Shown piece by piece: positions 57,674 through 64,000 of a stretch of DNA of 64,000 nucleotides. Origin of the DNA: Flavobacteriales bacterium. Lineage in GTDB: Bacteria; Bacteroidota; Bacteroidia; NS11-12g; UBA955. Position 1 is the first letter of the stretch. Each line of letters begins with the position of its first letter. The stretch is from NCBI GenBank assembly GCA_947496375.1, contig CANMCY010000005.1, positions 1-64,000 on the forward strand. The letters run 5' to 3'. The translations under genes were made by a program, and so were the position numbers. The notes beneath the pieces were generated by a model. It searched no databases, was not told the origin of the DNA, and saw only the letters and a program-made list of their open reading frames with translations.

Positions 57674-57682
57674 GCGAAATTA
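57674..57682 (-). promoter_or_regulatory. possible variant -7 element TAATTTCGC for typA
   Basis: Minus-strand TAATTTCGC, one base off the TAnnTTTG consensus, ending 16 nt before the typA ATG. Third copy of the same nonamer upstream of a housekeeping gene in this window. Confidence 0.4.
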
Positions 57683-57951
57683 CCGCTTATTGACCGCATT
57701 TTCAGCATACCGTATCATCAATTGATTGTTAATTGTGCAGTGGTGTGCTACTTATTTTTATTATTTATTGCAAAAGCGTAGAAATAAAACTATTAAAAAT
57801 CGCAAATTTTGGTTGGGTGGTTGCTGAAAATTGCCAGATTCAAATCCTGTTAGGGGTGATAATGCTCTTTTGTGGTTAATATCACAACGCTTATTTTTCG
57901 ATTGCCCGTTTATTGCAAAATCCCTCCATTTCTGCAGCATTTTTTTGCAGC

Positions 57952-58554
57952 ATGAAATCTATCATTATATCCATCATTATGTTTGTGTTTACACTAAATG
58001 CCCATGCTCAAAAGCTTTTGACTGTGCTGGAAAACTATCGTCCTTTGAAAAACGCACATAGTGTGAATGAAGGAAAAGTCTGGGATGATTTTTATGACGA
58101 AATGCCTGCTGCCAGGCGAATGATTGTGCCGGGGTTTACCTGGAAATGGGCCGGTTACACCTTTGATACCCTGTTTATCGGTCAGGGTCGTATAGTGGCT
58201 GAGAAGCATGGTATCCTTTTGAATTTAGGTATGTTTGAAGATCTTTGTGATCGTGGTATCGGAACCGATTCATCCCTTTCTCCCATATCATGGAAAATCG
58301 TGCGAAAGTGGAGAAAAAAGATTGTGATCATTGAGTGGGAAAATGCCGGGTATTTTGATGATTGGAGCTATCGGGGTCGGTGCGACCGTCATATCCATTT
58401 TCAGCTTTGGTTGTATGAAAAAGACCACAGGGTAGAATTGCATTGTCACCGCGATTTGTGGTTCAGGGATGCCGCTGCCCCATTGCGGAAAGCGGAAGCA
58501 CGATTGCTGTTGCCGGAGGGACAAAAGGTTTTTGCCCTTACCTATCAGCCATAA
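57952..58554 (+). CDS. small secreted beta-sandwich protein
   Basis: 200 residues from ATG 57952, giving the signal peptide [20 protein letters not shown]; an upstream frame adds 13 residues ahead of it and is less likely. Its middle part ([14 protein letters not shown], then [19 protein letters not shown], about 125-165) resembles the jelly-roll-like domain found at the start of many T9SS proteins of Bacteroidota, in which IEW.N.GF and FQLWLYE...EIHFG recur. Here there is no T9SS sorting domain or long C-terminal part. Function unknown. It lies 28 bp upstream of prfC. Confidence 0.72.
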   Translation: MKSIIISIIMFVFTLNAHAQKLLTVLENYRPLKNAHSVNEGKVWDDFYDEMPAARRMIVPGFTWKWAGYTFDTLFIGQGRIVAEKHGILLNLGMFEDLCDRGIGTDSSLSPISWKIVRKWRKKIVIIEWENAGYFDDWSYRGRCDRHIHFQLWLYEKDHRVELHCHRDLWFRDAAAPLRKAEARLLLPEGQKVFALTYQP

Positions 58555-58582
58555 TTGGAGGATGCCGTATTTTTGCGGCTCC

Positions 58583-60166
58583 ATGTCTTTCGAAACCGAA
58601 ATTGCCCGTCGCAAAACATTTGCTATTATCAGTCACCCCGATGCCGGTAAAACCACCCTTACCGAGAAATTTCTGCTGTTTGGCGGACAGATTCAAACTG
58701 CAGGTGCCGTAAAAAGCAATAAAATCAAGAAAACCGCTGCCTCCGATTTCATGGAGATTGAAAAACAGCGTGGTATCTCTGTGGCAACTTCGGTGATGTC
58801 TTTCGAATACAAAGGCAAGTTGATAAACATTCTGGATACCCCCGGTCACAAGGATTTTGCGGAGGATACTTACCGCACGCTTACAGCGGTTGACAGTGTG
58901 ATTCTGGTGGTGGATTGCGTAAAGGGGGTAGAGGAACAAACCGAGCGTCTGATGGAAGTATGCCGCATGCGCAAAACCCCGGTGATTGTGTTTGTGAATA
59001 AGCTGGATCGCGATGGTAAAGACACTTTTGATCTGCTAGATGAACTGGAAAGCAAGCTGAATATTCATGTACATCCCATGTCATGGCCCATCAATATGGG
59101 CAGGGACTTTAAGGGTGTGTATCTGCTCGAATCCGGGAGTTTGAATTTGTTTGAAAGCAATAAGTCCAAGGTAAGTGACGATTATGTACGGCTCACCGAT
59201 TTGCATGACGAGCAGCTGGATGAAAGGGTAGGAGAGAAGGATGCTGAAAAGCTGCGTGAAGATGCTGAACTGATTGAAGGTGTGTATGGCAATCTGAATC
59301 GAGACCACTATTTGCATGCGGATGTGGCTCCCGTATTTTTTGGCAGTGCACTCAATAATTTTGGGATTCAGGAATTGCTGGATACCTTCATAGAACTAGC
59401 GCCTATCCCACAAACGCGTCCTACTTCTCTGCGCGAGGTGGATCCGAATGAAAAGAAATTCACCGGATTTATCTTTAAAATCCACGCCAATCTCGATCCC
59501 AAACACCGCGACCGAATTGCCTTTTTAAGGGTGTGCAGCGGTGTTTTTGAGCGAAATAAACCCTATACCCACGTGCGTCTGGATAAACAGGTGCGTTTTG
59601 CCAATCCATACACGTTTTTAGCTCAGAGCAAAGAGGTGGTGGATGATGCCTATCCGGGTGATGTGGTGGGTTTATACGATACCGGGAATTTTAAGATTGG
59701 TGATTCTCTCACAGAGGGTGAGAAGCTCATGTTTAAGGGTATTCCAAGTTTTTCTCCTGAGATTTTTAAGGAATTGGTGAACCTGGATCCCATGAAAAGC
59801 AAGCAGCTCGAGAAGGGCATACAGCAGTTAACCGATGAAGGCCTGGCCTCTTTGTTTACCCAGGAACCCGGCAGCCGCCGTTTTGTGGGTACTGTAGGAG
59901 AACTTCAGTTTGAGGTGCTGCAATACCGGCTTGAGCATGAATATGGTGCCAAATGTCGGTTTGAACCCCGGCAGATACATAAGGCATGCTGGATGAGCGG
60001 CGACGAAAATGCGCTTCGGGAATTTATGAAATTCAGGATGAATAACATTGCGATGGACAAGGACGGTCAACCGGTTTTTTTGGCCGAAACGGGCTATATT
60101 TTGCGTAGCATGCAGGAGAATTATCCGAAAATTTCATTTCATTCCATTAGTGAATTTAATGTATAG
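58583..60166 (+). CDS. prfC: peptide chain release factor 3
   Basis: GTPase that removes RF1 and RF2 from the ribosome after peptide release. 527 residues from ATG 58583, which gives the family start [23 protein letters not shown]; longer upstream frames lie in the previous gene. G1 [15 protein letters not shown] (about 17-31), [43 protein letters not shown], and the C-terminal [21 protein letters not shown] and FLAETGYIL typical of RF3. Intact, 28 bp after the small secreted protein gene. Confidence 0.96.
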   Translation: MSFETEIARRKTFAIISHPDAGKTTLTEKFLLFGGQIQTAGAVKSNKIKKTAASDFMEIEKQRGISVATSVMSFEYKGKLINILDTPGHKDFAEDTYRTLTAVDSVILVVDCVKGVEEQTERLMEVCRMRKTPVIVFVNKLDRDGKDTFDLLDELESKLNIHVHPMSWPINMGRDFKGVYLLESGSLNLFESNKSKVSDDYVRLTDLHDEQLDERVGEKDAEKLREDAELIEGVYGNLNRDHYLHADVAPVFFGSALNNFGIQELLDTFIELAPIPQTRPTSLREVDPNEKKFTGFIFKIHANLDPKHRDRIAFLRVCSGVFERNKPYTHVRLDKQVRFANPYTFLAQSKEVVDDAYPGDVVGLYDTGNFKIGDSLTEGEKLMFKGIPSFSPEIFKELVNLDPMKSKQLEKGIQQLTDEGLASLFTQEPGSRRFVGTVGELQFEVLQYRLEHEYGAKCRFEPRQIHKACWMSGDENALREFMKFRMNNIAMDKDGQPVFLAETGYILRSMQENYPKISFHSISEFNV

Positions 60167-60343
60167 TTGTAGAATATAAACAACAAATAATAACATTTTG
60201 TAATTTCGGTAGTTTAACAATAAAAATATTATACCCTAATTTAAAAATTATAAATCAATTAATATCAATAATATAGGCATGTAATGCAACCCTAAATCAC
60301 GTTGGTTTATTAATAGAATTAATTCAAAGGCGTAGATTCTATA

Positions 60344-60351
60344 TAATTTTG
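60344..60351 (+). promoter_or_regulatory. -7 promoter element TAATTTTG
   Basis: Exact TAnnTTTG in the AT-rich 212-bp gap after prfC, 27 nt upstream of the giant surface protein's ATG at 60379. No other gene lies in this gap. Confidence 0.55.
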
Positions 60352-60378
60352 CACCTTATTAAGGTTAATAGTCTGCCA

Positions 60379-63300
60379 ATGAAATTTTTTCGCTCAATGA
60401 ATAGTTTTGTACTGTTCTTATCTTTCACGTTTTGCTCCCAAGTTGCACTTGCCGTATTGCCTGCCACATGTCCGATTATGCAAAAAAGAAACAACGGCAA
60501 TGGATTATGGGGTGATTGTGCCGGGCAGGGTGGTGTGCCTGTGGCAGCCAATGTGGTGGGAACAAGTTATGCCAACTTTTTCACCAACAACAATATTGTG
60601 GCTTCCACCAAAACCGGCGATATTAATTTTTACTGGCCGGGTGTTACCAATATTACTGAACTTTACGTCATTACCCGAGTTTGGGTGGGTACTACCATTC
60701 TGGCCACTAAAGTGGGGCCTCCTCCTGTGCCAACTGTGCGAAATGGCAATACCTATGCTACCTATTGTTTTTACGTGGTGAATCTTCCCAATGCCGGGGT
60801 ATTAACTTTGGAATTTACCAACCCCCAAACAGGCCTGCCTGCGTATCTCTGTGCGTATGATTTGAAAACAGGAGCAACCACCACCACATCGGTTTCATGT
60901 GCACCCACCTTCAATACCCAGCCGAGCAGTAAATCTGTATGCGGAGATACTACTTCATTTAGGTCAAGCGTGAGCGGTGCATCCAGCTACCAGTGGGAAT
61001 ATTCTTCCAATGGAGGTAGTTCCTGGAGCAACGTTACAGGGGCGCATTTCAGTGGGACAACCACCGCCACTTTATCTATCATTTCCAACGCTACAACCTA
61101 TAACGGCTATAAATTTCGGCTTGTTGCCACAGGTGCAGGGTCATGTGGAAGCACTACAAGCGATGTAGTTACCCTCACCGCATACCCCAAGCCCACCGCA
61201 GCATTTGATGCCGGTGCCATTGTTTGCGGCGTGGGAACCTACAATCTGAGAATCAATTTTACCGGAACAGGCCCTTGGAGTTTCACCTACACCACCAACG
61301 GAGGATCTGCCACCACCGTATCCAATATCGCGGCAAATCCATACTACCTCGCTGTTTCGCCCTCAGTTACAACTACGTATGCCATTACAGCACTCAATGA
61401 CCGTTACTGCGCAAATTATTCTGTATCATCACCGGTAACGATAGTGGTGCAGGCGAAACCTACTATAACACTTACATCGAGTTCAATTAATTATTGTTAT
61501 AATGCCTCCGCCGGCAATGCTACACTGGCCTATACAGGAACTACACAATCTCCTGACCAATATAGTATTACTGCGGGTTCACGTGCCATGCCCTCCTTCG
61601 CGGCCATTTCTAACGCTTCCAATGCTTTCAATTCCGGAAGCGGCAATATTAGCGTGGCCATTCCGGCAGGTACAGCAGCAGGTACCTATGATTTTAACCT
61701 AAAGGTAAAGAAATCTACTCCTGCCCCCGGTTGTGAGTCTGAAACCGTGGCGTTTACCATTGTGGTATTGCCAGCACCACCGCTTACCGTTACATCTTCA
61801 GTTTCATCGGTTTGTTTAGGTGGATCGGTAACCCTCACTGCAAGTCCTGATTTGAGTGCCGCCAGTCCTGCCCACACTTATGCGTGGACCGGCGGAACTG
61901 TAGCCAACAGCACCGCTGTTTCTACTTCAGCGACGGTAACAGCACCTACAACCTACACAGTTACCGTTACCAATAGCAGCAACGGCTGCACCGCATCGGG
62001 CAGTGTGAGCATTACGCTGAAAACAGGACTTACGATCTCTGTAAACAATGCCACCATATGTCCAGGAGACAAAGCTGTACTTACGGCTTCAGGTGCCAGC
62101 ACCTATTCATGGACACTTTCACCAAGTGGAACACCCACTGATTTGTCGTCCACAACGGGCTCAACCGTATTAGCCAATCCTACTGCCACCAAAACCTATC
62201 GTGTAACAGGTTCAAGCGCAACGGGCTGTCCGGGAACGGCCGATGCTACAGTGACTGTGAGTTCAGGGCTTGGGTTGATGTTATCAAATTCTATATCCAT
62301 TTGCCCGGGTAGTCCTACTACGTTAACGGCTACAGCCAGTGGTTCTCCCACATTTTCATGGGCACCTGCAAGTTCCTTGTCGTCAGGGTCCGGTGCTTCG
62401 GTGACGGCCACACCATCTGCCACCACTACCTACACAGTAACTGCTACTGCAGGATCATGCACAGAAACAGGAACAGTAACGGTGACGGTAAGTAACCCAC
62501 CTGTAACTAGCTATCCGCCCAGAGAACTATATCACTGTGGTTCACTTTTTAATGGTAATGATTATTTTACTTTAAGAGTAAATTCAACCTCTGCAGTGCA
62601 GTGTATTTGGCAATATTTTACTACTTCTTGGCAGCCTCCAATTACAGCAACCTCATCTTCTTCCGGTGAATGGAGAAATAATGCTGCTGGCTCTACTTCA
62701 ACTTTAAATGAGCTCTACATTAAAGATAACGGAGCACCTTCATTGCAATTTCGAGTAGGTGTAGTTTCGGGTACCTGCACAACTTACTATTACACGGATC
62801 TGGTAGACTTGAACGTTCCTACACCTGTTTTTTCAGTGTTGTCTGATCAGAATTTATGTAGTGGAGGAACACCAAGCCAGCTGTCTATAAACGGTTCCTT
62901 TACCAGTGGTACTGGAACAGCAACCACTGCCGTTTATCAATGGCAGTCATCCACTGATGGTGTTACTTTTAGTAACATAGGTGGTGCATCATCTTCTTCA
63001 TATTCACCTGGAGCTTTAAGTGCAAATACATGGTATAGAGTTGGTTTAAATTCTGTAGCGGGGTCAACAGATTGCAAGTCAATGGATTATTCCTCATCTG
63101 TAAAAATTACTGTTTCAAGCGGGATTTCAGGCAATACCATATCCGGCACCAGTTGTTCATCGGGGCCCGCAACCTTAACCGGTAGCGCCATTACAGGCGG
63201 TACTTACCTGTGGCAGTCTTCATCAAACGGCAGCAGCTGGAGCGATATTCCGGGTGCAACCAGTCAGAATTATACAGCCCCTACCATTTTAACTCAAAAA

Positions 63301-64000
63301 ACATGGTATAGAAGGCAGGTTTCTGTGGCAAGTTGCACGGATATTAGTGCATCTGTTACGCTGCTTCCTGCCATTTTGGGCAATGAAATTGGGGGCAATC
63401 AAACGGTATGTTTAAATGGCACTGCATCATCATTTGGAACCGTAACACCAAATGGAGGTGAAGGTACTTACACTTATCAGTGGCAATCGGCACCCGATAA
63501 TTCGGGTACTCCTGGTACATGGGCTGATATTGGTGCGGCAACAACAAATTCATACACCCCATTAACTACATCTGCGGGAGTTACATGGTATCGGCTACGC
63601 GTAATTTCAGGTACCTGTACTAGTTTTAGTAATCAAAGTCAGGTTACGGTTATCAGTCTTACTATCAATGCTTCACCGTTAACCGCAACCGTTTGTAGCG
63701 GAACCACCACTACCATTACCGCATCAGGGGCCTCTACGTATTCTTGGTCACCGTCCACCGGGCTTGATGTAACTGCAGGTCCAGTGGTTAAGGCCACACC
63801 CACTACTACCCGAACATATACGGTAACAGGCACCGATGCAAATGGATGTACTGATAACGAATTCGTAACCATTACAGTAAATGCATTGCCAACTGCACCT
63901 ACCTCAAACGGTACATCCACCTATACAGCATGTAATCCGCCAACAAACAGTGTGAATTTAAATTCAATCTTTATTTCAGGCAGTGCAACGGCTCCCGAGG
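60379..64000 (+). CDS. giant secreted Ig/PKD-like repeat protein (3' end outside window)
   Basis: The frame is open from ATG 60379 to the right edge: at least 1207 codons without a stop. Signal peptide of about 32 residues (FFRSMNSFVLFLSFTFCSQVALA-like: MNSFVLFLSFTFC). An N-terminal beta domain (about 33-170), then many Ig- and PKD-like repeats of about 80-100 residues. One group has VCLGGSVTLTAS, PTTYTVTVT and NGC signatures; another has YQWQSS(T/P)DG, TWYR and SGTC. Such proteins occur in Bacteroidota gliding-motility or adhesin (CHU_C) contexts and usually end in a T9SS sorting domain, which would lie beyond the window. Likely cell-surface adhesin. The repeats are diverged rather than identical. 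Confidence 0.88.
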   Translation, partial: MKFFRSMNSFVLFLSFTFCSQVALAVLPATCPIMQKRNNGNGLWGDCAGQGGVPVAANVVGTSYANFFTNNNIVASTKTGDINFYWPGVTNITELYVITRVWVGTTILATKVGPPPVPTVRNGNTYATYCFYVVNLPNAGVLTLEFTNPQTGLPAYLCAYDLKTGATTTTSVSCAPTFNTQPSSKSVCGDTTSFRSSVSGASSYQWEYSSNGGSSWSNVTGAHFSGTTTATLSIISNATTYNGYKFRLVATGAGSCGSTTSDVVTLTAYPKPTAAFDAGAIVCGVGTYNLRINFTGTGPWSFTYTTNGGSATTVSNIAANPYYLAVSPSVTTTYAITALNDRYCANYSVSSPVTIVVQAKPTITLTSSSINYCYNASAGNATLAYTGTTQSPDQYSITAGSRAMPSFAAISNASNAFNSGSGNISVAIPAGTAAGTYDFNLKVKKSTPAPGCESETVAFTIVVLPAPPLTVTSSVSSVCLGGSVTLTASPDLSAASPAHTYAWTGGTVANSTAVSTSATVTAPTTYTVTVTNSSNGCTASGSVSITLKTGLTISVNNATICPGDKAVLTASGASTYSWTLSPSGTPTDLSSTTGSTVLANPTATKTYRVTGSSATGCPGTADATVTVSSGLGLMLSNSISICPGSPTTLTATASGSPTFSWAPASSLSSGSGASVTATPSATTTYTVTATAGSCTETGTVTVTVSNPPVTSYPPRELYHCGSLFNGNDYFTLRVNSTSAVQCIWQYFTTSWQPPITATSSSSGEWRNNAAGSTSTLNELYIKDNGAPSLQFRVGVVSGTCTTYYYTDLVDLNVPTPVFSVLSDQNLCSGGTPSQLSINGSFTSGTGTATTAVYQWQSSTDGVTFSNIGGASSSSYSPGALSANTWYRVGLNSVAGSTDCKSMDYSSSVKITVSSGISGNTISGTSCSSGPATLTGSAITGGTYLWQSSSNGSSWSDIPGATSQNYTAPTILTQKTWYRRQVSVASCTDISASVTLLPAILGNEIGGNQTVCLNGTASSFGTVTPNGGEGTYTYQWQSAPDNSGTPGTWADIGAATTNSYTPLTTSAGVTWYRLRVISGTCTSFSNQSQVTVISLTINASPLTATVCSGTTTTITASGASTYSWSPSTGLDVTAGPVVKATPTTTRTYTVTGTDANGCTDNEFVTITVNALPTAPTSNGTSTYTACNPPTNSVNLNSIFISGSATAPE

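Noticed and set aside
57831-57866. tRNA-like TTCAAATCC (T-loop-like) fragment with a G-rich 3' flank
   Set aside because: The stem bases around the loop do not pair and no anticodon or D arm is found at the right distance upstream; treated as chance.

Overview
The window looks like a chromosomal segment of a free-living or environmental member of the Bacteroidota, probably near Chitinophagales or Sphingobacteriales. The evidence is family content: four secreted proteins with a type IX secretion (T9SS) C-terminal sorting domain, a TonB-dependent receptor with a carboxypeptidase-like N-domain, DUF4271 and DUF5522 proteins, a stand-alone homocysteine-methyltransferase half of MetH, an about 1100-residue SecA, bacillithiol-type YtxJ, and many matches to the Bacteroidota sigma-A promoter (TTG, about 20 nt, TAnnTTTG). 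No rRNA, confident tRNA, CRISPR array or prophage was seen.

Layout. 1-12 kb: end of an outer-membrane-type protein, UvrD/PcrA helicase, a DOPA-dioxygenase-like protein, a mini cytochrome c lipoprotein, a histidine kinase, glutamate dehydrogenase with phosphatidylserine decarboxylase, a cysteine-rich secreted protein, the MetH N-terminal half, leucine dehydrogenase and a membrane glycosyltransferase-like protein. 12-17.5 kb: minus-strand cluster GNAT-recJ-terC-aminotransferase-SDR, in which recJ carries an in-frame TAA. 17.5-29 kb: T9SS proteins, a three-gene pntAA-pntAB-pntB transhydrogenase operon, a YyaL-type protein, pyrD and purH. 29-36.7 kb: secA, hsp20, a TonB receptor and a universal stress protein. 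36.8-46.4 kb: a cysteine/PKD-repeat T9SS protein, hemW, an Omp85-type barrel with DUF4271 and hemD, a THUMP-like methyltransferase, then a small lipoprotein, ytxJ, a thioesterase and smpB in tight succession. 46.4-52 kb: menD with two companions and a VWA-domain T9SS protein. 52.0-53.0 kb: a REP-associated tyrosine transposase (RAYT) gene embedded in eight short REP palindromes. 53-64 kb: lpd, a possible small structured RNA, a patatin-like lipase, typA, prfC, and the first 1207 codons of a giant Ig/PKD-repeat surface protein that runs off the window.

The region is mostly housekeeping and densely packed: convergent neighbours often overlap at their stop codons. The most unusual parts are the RAYT/REP island, the recJ nonsense codon, a thioesterase that seems to start at AUA inside its neighbour's stop, a 42-codon lipoprotein gene whose ATG overlaps a divergent ATG, a compact hairpin with a Shine-Dalgarno-like loop upstream of lpd, and promoters so close to start codons that leaderless mRNAs are likely. 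All function calls come from motif recognition by eye; no database search was run.
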